Of a stretch of DNA of 64,000 bases, positions 54,736 through 63,912 are shown piece by piece. The stretch is from Formosa haliotis. Lineage in GTDB: Bacteria; Bacteroidota; Bacteroidia; Flavobacteriales; Flavobacteriaceae. A program made the translations under genes and the position numbers. Position 1 is the stretch's first letter; each line of letters starts with the position of its first letter. The notes beneath the pieces were generated by a model. It did not search any database. It saw only the letters and a program-made list of their open reading frames with translations, and was not told where the DNA came from. The stretch lies in the NCBI RefSeq assembly GCF_001685485.1, contig NZ_BDEL01000001.1:3569501-3633500 (forward strand). The letters run 5' to 3'.

Positions 54736-57563
54736 TTAATTTGGGATATGAGTCGGAATATAAATATTAAAGGTTACCCCATTGTTTTCTTCGGCATCTG
54801 CAAAAATAAATCCGTCGTGGTTTTCTACAATTTTCTTTACTATAGCTAAACCAATTCCGGTACCCTCGTAAGCGGTTCTCGTGTGTAAACGTTCAAAAAC
54901 TTCGAATATTTTCTCGCTGTATTCTGGGGAGAAACCAATACCATTGTCAGCTATTTTAATATGGCAATATTCGCCATCGGCAGTAAGTTGCTCTAAATTA
55001 AAATGAGACCCTTTATCTATAACACTATCTATTTTTATAACCGGTGGCACACCTTCTCGAGCAAATTTTATGGCGTTATTTATAAGGTTATTCATAAGTT
55101 GAATAAACTGAAAAGGAATAATATAAGCCGTACATAAATTACCAACTTCTATAGTAACATGGCGTTCTTTAATTAATTCTTTTAAATCAATTTTAACTTC
55201 GTCTAGAATGTCGTTTAAATCTGTTTTTTCGAATGTTCTGGTCGAAGTATTGGTTCTAGAATAGGTGAGTAAATCTTTAATTAACACTTGCATTCTGTGT
55301 GCAGAATTTTGCATTCTATTAAAATATTCTTTCCCTTGTTCGGATAAATTATCTTTTTCGAGGTCTAAAATACGAGACGAAAAATTTGAATCTTACGCAG
55401 TGGTTCTTGTAAATCGTGACTTGAAATATAAGCGAATGACTGAAGTTCCTCGTTCATACGTTGAAGCTCTTCTACAGAATTTTCAAGTTTAGCATTGGCT
55501 TCGGCCAAAAGTTTGGTTCGGTCTTTAACCTGACGTTCTAATTCTTGCAAAAACATTTTATGGTCTTGAATATCTGTACTTGTACCCACCCAACGTTGAA
55601 TATTGCCTTCGTTGTCTCGTTGTGGAATTGCACGACTTAATTGCCATCTGTACTCACCATCATGTCTTAAAAACCGGTGTTCCATTAAAAAGTCTTGTCC
55701 CGTTTCAATAGATTGTTGCCAGAGTTTTATGTTTTCTTCCTTATCATCTGGGTGTACAATACTTATCCAGTTTGAAGGGTTTAGAGTTTCTGGTGTATGT
55801 CCGGTGTATTCGTAAACCGTATGGTTATAATAGTCTAATTCACCTTTTGTATTTGCCGTCCAAATTTTTTGTGGCATAGAATCGGCTAGGAGTTTAAACT
55901 TTTGTTCGTTTTCTATAAGTTGTTCTTGACTTCGTTTTTCTTCAGTAATTTCTCTTAAAGTACCAAATACTTTTATAGGAGTGCCGTCTTCATTGTAAAA
56001 AACTTTACCCTGAGTGCGAATCCATATAATAGTATCGTCTTTTTTTTGGGTACGGACTTCGTAAAAATAAGATCCTGTTTGCAAGGCACGCTCGAAAGCA
56101 GGACGTAATATGTTGTCTAGATCTTCTTTTACGGTACGATTTTTTATGAATTCATGACTTAAAACAGCATCTTCTGGGTAGCCAAGAATGGCTGGTAAAC
56201 GTTTACTGTAAGTAATGTGTTCGTTGTTTAAATCGAGTTCCCAAGTGGCAAGTTCGGCGGCTTCTGTAGCAATACGCAAGCGCGTTTCTGTTTTTTCAAT
56301 TTGTTTTCTAGTTGTAACTTTTTCTGTAACGTCTACGGCGGTAATTATAAGCCCCGACACACTATGGTCGGTTTCAAAAATAGGAGAATAATCGTAGTCG
56401 AAATAAAAATCTTTTACACCATCGTTACCATCAATTGTTGCTAAAGCTTCTTTTTCGCTATGCGAAATACCTGTTCTAAACACCTTATCTAATAAATCAG
56501 GGAATTTTTGTTGTTTCAGTTCGGGGAAAACGTCTAGTAAGGGTTTGTTAAAACAGTCGTTAAAGTCCTTTCTCCAAATGTCATTTAGCATGGTGTCGTT
56601 AGCTATTTTTATTACATGGTTTTCGCCTTGAAATACGGCGATAGGAATGGGACTATGTAAAATTACATTCTTAAATTTATTTTCGCTTTTTAGCACGTAT
56701 TGCTTAGCACGTACAGAATCTGTAACCTCTGTTGTTGCTAGTATGAAGCCAGAAATTGCTTCGTTTTCATCTTTTAATACTTCACCTAAAAAATTAAAAT
56801 ATCGAGGTTTTGTGTGGCCTGTATTGGTAAGAGGGATTTCGGAAAGCTGAAAACTTTTACCGGTTTCTAGCGTTTTTAAAATTTCATTGTGAAGATTGAA
56901 AGGTGTTTTGGGTAAGGCGTCAATTAAAGCGTCTCCAAGAGAAACGATGTGATTCTCATCAAATATTTCCTTGTATTTTCGGTTTACCGTATCTACCGTT
57001 TTTGTTTTCGTGTTAATAATTAAAACACCAATAGGGGCTTGTTTAACAATGTTTATAAACCGAGATGTTAACTTAGATAATTTTTTATTCGCTTTAATTT
57101 GGCTAGTCTCGTCAACACAACTTACCAAGACACCCTCTGCCGCTTTTTCGGTTGCCGATAATGGGGTGAAATTAAAGGAAAAGTAGCTTTTGTTTTTTGT
57201 TTTATTTTGAAAAGCTAAAGGTTCCAATTCTTCAGCGACACCAGTTTGATGGGTCTTCTTGAAACTGTGTTTTAAACTGTTTAATACTTCAGTATTAATA
57301 GACTCTAGAGGCGTGCCTTGGTGGATTGGAGTATGGTCTGGGTAAAAAAAAGTGTCTTTAAAAGCTTGGTTATAGAAGCAAAATAACTGCGATCCCCAAC
57401 ATACACATTGTGGTTGCTTACTTTGTAATATTAAATTTAAAGCGAAAATTAAATTTTGAGGCCAGTTGTTTATGTTTCCCAACCCTGAATTCGTCCAATC
57501 TTTCGATATTAAATCTTTACCAATAGCTGAGTTTGTAAGTAGGGTGTTTTGTTGTGTTTTCAT
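54736..57563 (-). pseudogene. Multi-PAS sensor histidine kinase, interrupted by a one-base frameshift
   Basis: Taken as one gene (~942 aa) this is a cytoplasmic kinase with five PAS/PAC-like modules (about 20-150, 155-285, 295-410, 425-545 and 550-675; for example GVLIINTKTKTVDTVNRKYK and YNHTVYEYTGHTPETL). A coiled coil leads to the H-box SSHDLQEPLRKI with His716. The frame then ends IQIFRLVF. One extra T in the T-run at about 55380-55384 would give IQIFSSRILDLEKDN and continue into the second frame (55314-54736). That frame carries N-box NNLINNAIKFA, G1 DNGIGFSPEY and G2 GTGIGLAIVKKI. There is no membrane segment. The break is a homopolymer loss, as in rho. Confidence 0.88.
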
Positions 57564-57598
57564 GAGCTAGTACTACAACTTTTGAAGCGGTTAAATTT

Positions 57599-57632
57599 AA
57601 AAACCTTCAAAATTAGAGTTGAAGGTTTTTTT
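57599..57632 (-). terminator. Terminator after the HPF-like gene
   Basis: AAACCTTCAA (57601-57610) and TTGAAGGTTT (57619-57628) form a perfect 10-bp stem with an eight-base loop. It is flanked by A and T tracts, and lies between the HPF-like stop and the kinase start. Confidence 0.75.
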
Positions 57633-57677
57633 AGGTTAATTCGAGGTTCAAGGTAATAAATTTTATTGTTTTTAATT

Positions 57678-57980
57678 TTAAGTTGTAGAATTATCCATAT
57701 TGTTTTTTAAACGTTCTTCTAAAGCAGAAGATGTTTTTTGTATGGCTTGTTCTATAGATTCTTCGTGAGCATCAACACAGATGCTAGAATTAGAAGTGTT
57801 GAGTTTTATTTTGCAAATATTATCTGGTTCGTGATCTAAATTATCGACTTTAAAAAATACGGTTGCATTTTTTACATGGGGATACTTTTTAGATAAAGGA
57901 TTTAATTTCTCTTTTACTAAATATTCAAAATAGTTGTTTTTGGGTATGTTCACGTATTCAAATAGCAGGTCCATGATCAT
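57678..57980 (-). CDS. HPF/RaiA-like ribosome-associated protein
   Basis: A 100-residue protein resembling the HPF/RaiA (sigma-54 modulation) family: LLFEYVNIPKNNYFEYLVKE, KLNPLSKKYPHVKNATVFFK and ICVDAHEESIEQAIQKTSSA. Such proteins bind idle ribosomes in stationary phase. The core beta-alpha-beta pattern is kept, and the C-terminus is short and acidic. A second ATG two codons down (57974) is an equally good start. It stands with other stress-type genes in this part of the window. Confidence 0.8.
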   Translation of the reverse strand: MIMDLLFEYVNIPKNNYFEYLVKEKLNPLSKKYPHVKNATVFFKVDNLDHEPDNICKIKLNTSNSSICVDAHEESIEQAIQKTSSALEERLKNNMDNSTT

Positions 57981-58285
57981 TTTGTTTTTTATTTATTAGA
58001 TTGACCGTAAACTGTATACTGTTTTGAGAGTGCTTTGGTGAAGCGAAAAAACGGATAATTATTAGGTGAATTTTAGTAAGTAAGACGTTTTTTTTCTTAA
58101 AAATGTAAGGTTTACGCTTGGTTTCAAATTTAGGTGTAAAGCTGAAATGGTATTGACTTAAATGAATTTTAAGTGCGCTCAAATCGTAAAATTATGTTAA
58201 AACTAATTTTGAATTACTTTGTAGAAATGATTTGAGTTTCATATTAATATGTAACTTTATGTTGTAAAAGAAGCATTGCTATTAT
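57981..58285. other. Divergent intergenic region before the YihY gene
   Basis: 305 bp of AT-rich DNA between the HPF-like and YihY genes. I see no hairpin terminator, RNA gene or complete promoter pair. It should contain both divergent promoters. Confidence 0.45.
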
Positions 58286-59197
58286 ATGGAAGAACAACCA
58301 AATAAGAAATTTAAACTGAAGGATATCCCGACATTATTCAAAGAAACCTTTTTAAGATGGATGGATTCAGATCCCTGGCGATTAAGCGCTATTATAGCCT
58401 ATTACGCCATTTTATCTATGCCTGCGTTATTAGTCATTATTATAAACGTTATTGGAGCAGTTTGGGGAGCCGAAATTGTTAAAGGTGAATTAACGCATCA
58501 GTTTACTAATGTTTTAGGAGTTGAAGTTGCCGAGTCTATTGAAACCATGATATCGGAAACCCAAAACTCCGATAGAAATTTAATGTCTACCATAATTGGT
58601 ATTGGTACGTTACTCTTTGGTGCCACTGGAGTGTTTTATCAATTACAACTATCCTTAAACGAAATTTGGAATATCGAATCAAATCCGAGCTCGAATATAA
58701 AACGTGTAATTATTAGTCGCGCTCGTGGGTTTGCATTTATTTTGGTAGTAGGGTTTTTATTGCTAATTAGTTTTATAATTTCTGCAGGTATTTCTATTTT
58801 CAATGGCTATATAAAAAGTATGTTTCCAGAAATTGTATTGTATACCGCTTATGTTCTAGATGTGTGTATTTCTTTAAGTATTATAACGTCTTTATTTGCG
58901 CTTATGTTTAAGTATTTACCCGATGCTAAAATTTCTTGGAAAAGTGTTTGGGCAGGAGGGTTTGTAACGGCTCTGCTATTTGTTATCGGACAAACTTTAC
59001 TGAGCTTATATTTTACAAAAGCAGATCCTGGTTCTACATATGGGGCGGCAGGAACCGTAATTTTAATTCTTTTGTGGGTGTCGTATTCTTGTCTTATTTT
59101 ATTCTTCGGTGCTCAATTTACCTGGGTGTATGCTAAGTATTATACGGCAGATATAAAACCAACAGATTACGCCGTTTTAAAGTCAGATAAATCATAA
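58286..59197 (+). CDS. YihY/virulence factor BrkB family membrane protein
   Basis: A 303-residue inner-membrane protein with six hydrophobic helices. The YihY signature is present: WRLSAIIAYYAILSMPALLV, ATGVFYQLQLSLNEIWNIE and GSTYGAAGTVILILLWVSYS. Family members were once called ribonuclease BN in error. No catalytic role is established. It is monocistronic with a strong terminator, in a cluster of stress-related genes. Confidence 0.93.
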   Translation: MEEQPNKKFKLKDIPTLFKETFLRWMDSDPWRLSAIIAYYAILSMPALLVIIINVIGAVWGAEIVKGELTHQFTNVLGVEVAESIETMISETQNSDRNLMSTIIGIGTLLFGATGVFYQLQLSLNEIWNIESNPSSNIKRVIISRARGFAFILVVGFLLLISFIISAGISIFNGYIKSMFPEIVLYTAYVLDVCISLSIITSLFALMFKYLPDAKISWKSVWAGGFVTALLFVIGQTLLSLYFTKADPGSTYGAAGTVILILLWVSYSCLILFFGAQFTWVYAKYYTADIKPTDYAVLKSDKS

Positions 59198-59243
59198 AAA
59201 AACCTTCCACTTTAAAACTCGGTTTTAAAGTGGGAGGTTTTCA
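59198..59243. terminator. Bidirectional terminator between YihY and CsbD genes
   Basis: AAAACCTTCCACTTTAAAAC (59199-59218) and GTTTTAAAGTGGGAGGTTTT (59222-59241) form a near-perfect 20-bp stem with a three-base loop. Confidence 0.92.
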
Positions 59244-59274
59244 ATGTAATTAATTAAATCCCCTTTGCTAAGCC

Positions 59275-59463
59275 TTATAGCCAGCTGTCAATTTCGTCTT
59301 GAAGTTCTTCTTTGGTTTTTCCAGTTTTTTCCTGAACTCTTCCAACCATTTCATCGAATTTTCCTTCAGAATATGTTAAATCATCATCGGTTAGTTCGCC
59401 ATATTTTTGCTTTAACTGCCCTTTGATTTGTTTCCATTTTCCTTCTATTTGATCTCTGTTCAT
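59275..59463 (-). CDS. CsbD-family stress protein
   Basis: A 62-residue hydrophilic protein of the CsbD family: MNRDQIEGKWKQIKGQLKQK, YGELTDDDLTYSEGKFDEMV and GRVQEKTGKTKEELQDEIDS. CsbD-like proteins are general-stress genes in many bacteria, and their molecular role is unknown. It has a typical length and composition. It is convergent with the YihY gene at a shared terminator. Confidence 0.93.
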   Translation of the reverse strand: MNRDQIEGKWKQIKGQLKQKYGELTDDDLTYSEGKFDEMVGRVQEKTGKTKEELQDEIDSWL

Positions 59464-59835
59464 GATATTAAATATTTATTGTTAATAATGTTGTAAATGT
59501 ATTTATTACTTAAAAGTCTAATTGCCTGATTCGATTTAATTTTTAACTTGATTCATCTGTTATTCATTATTTTTTCAAGTTTGTTATCAAGCTTTTCAGG
59601 CCTCTTGTCTTTTTTAATGATTTTCTGCTATTTAAAATTATAGTTTTATTCAACAATGAAATATTTTTTAACTTTAATTAACGCGCTGTTAAAGCTAATT
59701 TATTTTGGATTTGCATTAATAAACCAGGGCTTAAATGGCGATATTTGAGATACTTTTAATCGACATATTTTAAGATTAGAATATCATAAATTTTAATTAC
59801 TTTAACATAATATTAATCAATTCGCCAATCATTTT
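59464..59835. other. AT-rich intergenic region between CsbD and AI-2E genes
   Basis: 372 bp. It contains one short hydrophobic frame at 59656-59748 (ATG to TGA, 30 aa: MKYFLTLINALLKLIYFGFA then LINQGLNGDI) that could encode a single-helix peptide, with weak support. I see no terminator or RNA gene. Confidence 0.4.
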
Positions 59836-60873
59836 ATGCAAAAAAGAATCTCTCCTAATATTATAAGACAAGTTTTTGTATTGTTACTTATTCTTTTATT
59901 TGGTATTATAATATTTAAGGAACTCATTCCATATTTATCTGGAATTTTAGGAGCCATCACATTTTCGGTTTTGTTGCAAAAACCATTAGATTTTTTGCTA
60001 AAACGTGGTTGGAAGGCAAGTGTGGCCACGACAGTATTGTTATTGGCTTCGTTTATTGGGATTCTTATTCCTTTTGCGGCTACGGCATTATTACTAGGAA
60101 GTCGAGTAGAAAAAGCTATTGGGAAGTCGGAAGTAATAATTAAGGACATCAAAGGTATTATCTCTACTTGGGAGCATGATTTAGGGTATCAATTCACCTC
60201 AAAAATCGATGCGTCTTCTGTTTCAACTTGGTTGTCGGAGAATGTGCCAAATTTATTAGGTGGTACTTTTAATGTGTTTATTTCTATTGCCATCATGTAT
60301 ATGTTATTATACTTTATGTTGAGTAATAGAGAGGCTTTACAAAAAGCCTTGTTAGATTATATTCCGATTAATAATGACGATTTACACATCATTGGTAGAG
60401 AAAGTTTAATGATGGTGAAATCTAATGCTATTGGGATTCCATTAGTTGCATTTGCACAGGGAATTGTGGCATTAATTGGCTTTTTAATTTTTAAAATAGC
60501 CGACCCATTTTTTTGGTCTATTGTTGTTTTTGTAGGTTCCATGATTCCATTTGTGGGAACTTTAATAGGGACACTACCTGTTTTTATATTATCGCTTATA
60601 AATGGTGAAACAACACAAGCATGGGGGATTTTAATTTATGGTCTTGTGGTAATAGGTTCTACAGACAACCTATTACGCCTTTTTATTTTAAAACGGCTAG
60701 ATGATGTGCATCCGTTAATTACCCTAATAGGTGTTATTGTAGGTGTGCCGTTATTTGGTTTTATAGGCTTGGTTTTTGGGCCATTGCTTATTAGTTTGTT
60801 TCTTTTAATCTTAAGGATTTATAAAGATAAATATGGTAAAGAGGTGGGGAAATCGGAGGAGATGCGTTTGTAA
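59836..60873 (+). CDS. AI-2E family transporter (PerM/UPF0118)
   Basis: A 345-residue inner-membrane protein with seven or eight helices. It shows the AI-2E/PerM features ISIAIMYMLLYFMLSNREAL, VAFAQGIVALIGFLIFKIAD, GSMIPFVGTLIGTLPVFILS and HPLITLIGVIVGVPLFGFIG. Members export the AI-2 signal or act as Na+/H+ antiporters. No luxS is nearby, so AI-2 transport is not implied. It is divergent from the CsbD gene over a 372-bp gap and 80 bp before the SRAP-like gene. Confidence 0.92.
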   Translation: MQKRISPNIIRQVFVLLLILLFGIIIFKELIPYLSGILGAITFSVLLQKPLDFLLKRGWKASVATTVLLLASFIGILIPFAATALLLGSRVEKAIGKSEVIIKDIKGIISTWEHDLGYQFTSKIDASSVSTWLSENVPNLLGGTFNVFISIAIMYMLLYFMLSNREALQKALLDYIPINNDDLHIIGRESLMMVKSNAIGIPLVAFAQGIVALIGFLIFKIADPFFWSIVVFVGSMIPFVGTLIGTLPVFILSLINGETTQAWGILIYGLVVIGSTDNLLRLFILKRLDDVHPLITLIGVIVGVPLFGFIGLVFGPLLISLFLLILRIYKDKYGKEVGKSEEMRL

Positions 60874-60953
60874 ACGCGCTTAAGTCTGCATAAACTAACT
60901 ATGAATGAAAGTCATTCCGCTTAAGTTTGTTTATAATTTGAAAAAAAATAATT

Positions 60954-61628
60954 ATGTTTTATAAATTATCGAATATAGCAGATCGTCAAACTATTGAACA
61001 GACAGTTTCTGCGGTGTTCAAATTTCCTAATATCTATAAACCAAAATATATAATAAATGGTACAGAAGAACACGTGTTACCTATTTTAACAGCAGAAGAT
61101 ACCACGTATATAAAGTTTGCCATTTGGGGTATGTTGCCAACTTACTTTACGGGCGATTGGAAACCCTATCAACATACAAAGAACACGTTAAATATTACCT
61201 GTGATGCCTTAAAAAATCATTTGATGTTTTACAGAAATAGTCAGGTTAAACGTTGTTTAATTCCCGTTACTGGGTTTATAGAAGATGTAAATGATGAAGG
61301 AGAACTAAAGTCTTACTATGTTTCTCGACCCCGTTCCAAACCTTTTTGTATTGCGGGTATATATAATCAATTAGAAGATGGATTTTATACTGTTTCCTTA
61401 TTGGTTGGGCCTTCAAAAAAATCAACGGCCAAGTTTCAACCCCTGATTTTAAACCCCGATTTACAGCAGGACTGGTTGAACAGTAATTGCGACACTTTAA
61501 ATGCATTAGAGCTTCTGAAAAAACCTCATAGCTACATGTTAAATCGCGTGCCTATCTCCTCTATACATGTGTTGAATAACGATATTAATGATCTAGAAGC
61601 AGAGTTAGGTCTAGAAAATGCCGTGTAA
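60954..61628 (+). CDS. SRAP (YedK/HMCES)-like protein lacking the catalytic Cys2
   Basis: A 224-residue protein with SRAP-domain features: KFAIWGMLPTYFTGDW, LNITCDALKN (Asn80), CLIPVTGFIED (Glu110) and LLVGPSKKSTAKFQPLIL. SRAP proteins crosslink to abasic sites in single-stranded DNA through Cys2 (MCGR...), with Asn, Glu and His helping. Here residue 2 is Phe (MFYKLSN), and the His of the family's H-x-R-M-P motif is absent (AKFQP). Asn and Glu appear retained. No in-frame upstream start supplies a Cys. It may be a non-catalytic paralogue. It lies 80 bp after the AI-2E gene. Confidence 0.82.
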   Translation: MFYKLSNIADRQTIEQTVSAVFKFPNIYKPKYIINGTEEHVLPILTAEDTTYIKFAIWGMLPTYFTGDWKPYQHTKNTLNITCDALKNHLMFYRNSQVKRCLIPVTGFIEDVNDEGELKSYYVSRPRSKPFCIAGIYNQLEDGFYTVSLLVGPSKKSTAKFQPLILNPDLQQDWLNSNCDTLNALELLKKPHSYMLNRVPISSIHVLNNDINDLEAELGLENAV

Positions 61629-61762
61629 TTAGTCATGATTTTTATTGGGTTAAGTTTAAAAGTGATACAGTTAATCTGTGGTTTAGTATAGCAGTACCTT
61701 TACTTTAAGGAAATAGTTAAACCTATTTCTCGTAAAATATTAACCATTAAAAACCATATATT

Positions 61763-61927
61763 ATGTTACGTTGGACAATCACTTTTGTAATTTTAGCTAT
61801 TATTGCCGCCATTTTTGGATTTGGAGGAATCGCTGCAGGAGCAGCCGGAATTGCTAAAATATTATTCTTTATATTTATTATTCTTTTTGTAATTTCATTG
61901 TTTACAGGAAGAAATCCTATAAAATAA
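61763..61927 (+). CDS. DUF1328-family small membrane protein
   Basis: A 54-residue very hydrophobic protein with two membrane helices: [40 protein letters not shown] and [10 protein letters not shown]. This matches DUF1328/YtjA, a small inner-membrane family common in environmental bacteria and often stress-induced. It lies 25 bp before a small lipoprotein gene and is probably co-transcribed with it. Confidence 0.92.
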   Translation: MLRWTITFVILAIIAAIFGFGGIAAGAAGIAKILFFIFIILFVISLFTGRNPIK

Positions 61928-61952
61928 CAATTAACCTTAAAAAACCATTAAA

Positions 61953-62126
61953 ATGAGAAGATCAGCTTATGTATTTTTAGTAGCTTTTACCATGGTAGCA
62001 TCATTATCAACATTTACTAGTTGTAGAGATCAAAAAACTGCAGGTGAAAAAATTGAAGATGTTGCAGACGATGTTAGCGACGGGGTAAAAGATGTTGCAG
62101 ACGATATTGAAGATGCCGTAGATTAG
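61953..62126 (+). CDS. Small acidic lipoprotein
   Basis: A 57-residue lipoprotein with signal MRRSAYVFLVAFTMVASLST and lipobox TFTSC. The mature part is an acidic repeat of D/V/E-rich units (EKIEDVADDVSDGVKDVADD, IEDAVD) that should form an amphipathic helix. I recognise no named family. Similar short acidic peptides occur beside DUF1328 genes. A terminator follows. Confidence 0.82.
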   Translation: MRRSAYVFLVAFTMVASLSTFTSCRDQKTAGEKIEDVADDVSDGVKDVADDIEDAVD

Positions 62127-62173
62127 TCGTGTTATAATACACATACTATTCTATTAATTATCTTAATAAGATT

Positions 62174-62207
62174 AGGGCATGTTCTGTTGGAATATGCCCT
62201 TTTTTTG
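62174..62207 (+). terminator. Terminator after the acidic lipoprotein
   Basis: AGGGCAT (62174-62180) and ATGCCCT (62194-62200) form a stem, extended by TTC/GAA pairing, and are followed by seven T residues. Confidence 0.85.
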
Positions 62208-62282
62208 TACACTAAATAACTGACTTTTATTTTAATGGAAGATGCGTTTTAACCTATATTTCAATCTAAAAAAAAGTAAATT

Positions 62283-62627
62283 ATGATAATTTCAGACGAA
62301 TTCGCTAAGCATGAAAGCGACTTTATAAAAAAATATGAAAAAATAGGCTATACGGCCAATTACCAAGTTGTAGACGGACGTTTAGTCGATTTAGAGACAA
62401 AAGAAACCTTTACGCCAGAAGATGTTAAAGTTGTAGCTGAGCATCGCTATGAGGGTATGAGTAACCCGTCAGACATGTCTATACTTTATGTTATAGAAAC
62501 AACATCGGGATCTAAAGGTACGTTTTTAACAGCTTACGGACCAACAGCCGATTTAGAGGTGGCCGAATTTTTTAAGGCCATACCAGAATCGAATGTTTCC
62601 GAAAGTGGAAATATTTTAAATTCTTAG
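62283..62627 (+). CDS. Small conserved protein often mislabelled phosphoribosylpyrophosphate synthetase
   Basis: A 114-residue soluble acidic protein with VDGRLVDLETKETFTPEDVK, HRYEGMSNPSDMSILYVIET and GTFLTAYGPTADL. These resemble a short family in Flavobacteriia (YRFEG-M-NP-D-S-LYAI...G-KG...AYG pattern), which databases sometimes call phosphoribosylpyrophosphate synthetase. It is far too short for that enzyme and has no PRPP motif. Function is unknown. A terminator follows. Confidence 0.78.
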   Translation: MIISDEFAKHESDFIKKYEKIGYTANYQVVDGRLVDLETKETFTPEDVKVVAEHRYEGMSNPSDMSILYVIETTSGSKGTFLTAYGPTADLEVAEFFKAIPESNVSESGNILNS

Positions 62628-62651
62628 TGATTTCGTATAACCTTATAAATA

Positions 62652-62677
62652 TAACCTGCCTTGAGCAGGTTTTTTTA
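62652..62677 (+). terminator. Terminator after the small conserved protein
   Basis: AACCTGC (62653-62659) and GCAGGTT (62665-62671) form a 7-bp stem with loop CTTGA, followed by a T-run. Confidence 0.8.
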
Positions 62678-62758
62678 TGCTTAAAAAAGAAACGATTTAT
62701 TATCTTTAATTTTCAGGTTTAATTGGTAATATTGCTCCGACCAAACGTAAGTATCGTT

Positions 62759-63313
62759 ATGAAATTATTTGTAAAATTTGATTACCAAGTGGTTTGTAAA
62801 CGTGTTTTAGAAGCACAATTGGAAGCTCTCGATATTCCCTATACATTAAATGGAATTGGGGAAATTGAGTTTTCGAAAACTTTAAATTCAGATAAAAAAG
62901 AAGCGTTAATTAAAGGCTTAGCTTTTTATGGGATTCAGATTATTCAGGATGAAAAGGATGTATTAGTGCAGAGAATTAAAGATGTAATTTCGGAAATGAT
63001 TTTTAATGCCGACGAAAACCAAACCTTTAACACCTCGACCTTACTTAGCAAAAAGTTAAATTATTCATACAATTATCTATCGACAGTGTTTTCTGAAATC
63101 ACCTATACCTCTATAGAAAATTTTGTGATACTAAAAAAGATAGATTACGCCAAGGAATTAATGTCGCAAAACGAGAGTTTAACTTTAACCGAAATTGCAC
63201 ATCGTTTACAGTATAGCAGTGTTGCTCATTTATCGGCACAATTCAAGAAAATAACGGGTTTAACGCCATCTAATTTTCAGAAAATTATGGCCAAGCGCAA
63301 GTCACGTACTTAA
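62759..63313 (+). CDS. Short AraC-type helix-turn-helix protein
   Basis: A 184-residue regulator. The start MKLFVKFDYQVVCKRVLEAQ matches a family of short AraC-like proteins in Flavobacteriia. I use ATG 62759; an upstream TTG frame reaches 62723 but adds unconvincing residues. The N-terminal ~75 residues are a small alpha/beta domain. The C-terminal ~100 residues are the AraC HTH (TSTLLSKKLNYSYNYLSTVF, SLTLTEIAHRLQYSSVAHLS, QFKKITGLTPSNFQ). Target genes are unknown. Confidence 0.85.
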   Translation: MKLFVKFDYQVVCKRVLEAQLEALDIPYTLNGIGEIEFSKTLNSDKKEALIKGLAFYGIQIIQDEKDVLVQRIKDVISEMIFNADENQTFNTSTLLSKKLNYSYNYLSTVFSEITYTSIENFVILKKIDYAKELMSQNESLTLTEIAHRLQYSSVAHLSAQFKKITGLTPSNFQKIMAKRKSRT

Positions 63314-63321
63314 TTTTTGAC

Positions 63322-63362
63322 ATAAAAAAAGGTCCTAAACATTAATCTAGGACCTTTTTTAT
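63322..63362. terminator. Bidirectional terminator between AraC-like and SYLF genes
   Basis: AAAAAAAGGTCCTA (63324-63337) and TAGGACCTTTTTT (63348-63360) form a 13-bp stem with a ten-base loop. Confidence 0.88.
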
Positions 63363-63375
63363 ATTATTCGGGCAA

Positions 63376-63912
63376 TTATTTAAATGGCTTAAACTTAAAT
63401 TTCTGACCTCCTACAGAAGCTTCAGCCATAAGCCCAGCTTTAGAGTGTGTAAATACAGCAACGCCATCTTTATACTTAGCATCTAAGCTTTCTCCAGATT
63501 TTAATGCTACCGCAGATACTCCTGCGTCAAATTCAAATTTACCTTCTTTAAACTTGTCTACATCTTCTTTCTTTTCAAAAAAGATGACTTCAATTAAGGC
63601 TTGTCCTCCAGCTTGTAATCCTACATTTAGCTCTTTTAAACTAGCCATTCCTTTTTTCTTTCCGTACTCATATAATACGCCATTTCCGGAAGCACCACCA
63701 ACAATAAAGCCTCCTTTACCAACATTTGGAAAAACGGCACATCCAGCAGATTTGTCAAAAAAGGTTTTTAAACCTGGATTCACACTTAAAAGTGTTTTTA
63801 CTGCTTCATCAGATTCTTTAATAATCTTTTTATCTTTTTCACTTTGTGCATTTACAGCAAAAGACATGCTGCAAACCACTAAAAAAACGAATACATTCTT
63901 TAATACTTTCAT
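63376..63912 (-). CDS. Lipid-binding SYLF-domain (YSC84-like) secreted protein
   Basis: A 178-residue protein with a signal peptide (MKVLKNVFVFLVVCSMSFAV, cleavage near NAQ). The SYLF/YSC84 domain has FFDKSAGCAVFPNVGKGGFI, GGASGNGVLYEYGKKKG, LNVGLQAGGQALIEVIFFEK, and a C-terminal GLMAEASVGGQKFKFKPF. SYLF domains bind phosphoinositides or other lipids. In bacteria the role is poorly known and probably envelope-related. Length is normal. It is convergent with the short AraC gene at a shared terminator. Confidence 0.93.
   Translation of the reverse strand: MKVLKNVFVFLVVCSMSFAVNAQSEKDKKIIKESDEAVKTLLSVNPGLKTFFDKSAGCAVFPNVGKGGFIVGGASGNGVLYEYGKKKGMASLKELNVGLQAGGQALIEVIFFEKKEDVDKFKEGKFEFDAGVSAVALKSGESLDAKYKDGVAVFTHSKAGLMAEASVGGQKFKFKPFK

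Noticed and set aside
57958..58182. 74-codon minus-strand frame upstream of the HPF-like gene
   Set aside because: It overlaps the HPF-like start, is AT-driven and shows no domain; it is the likely promoter region.
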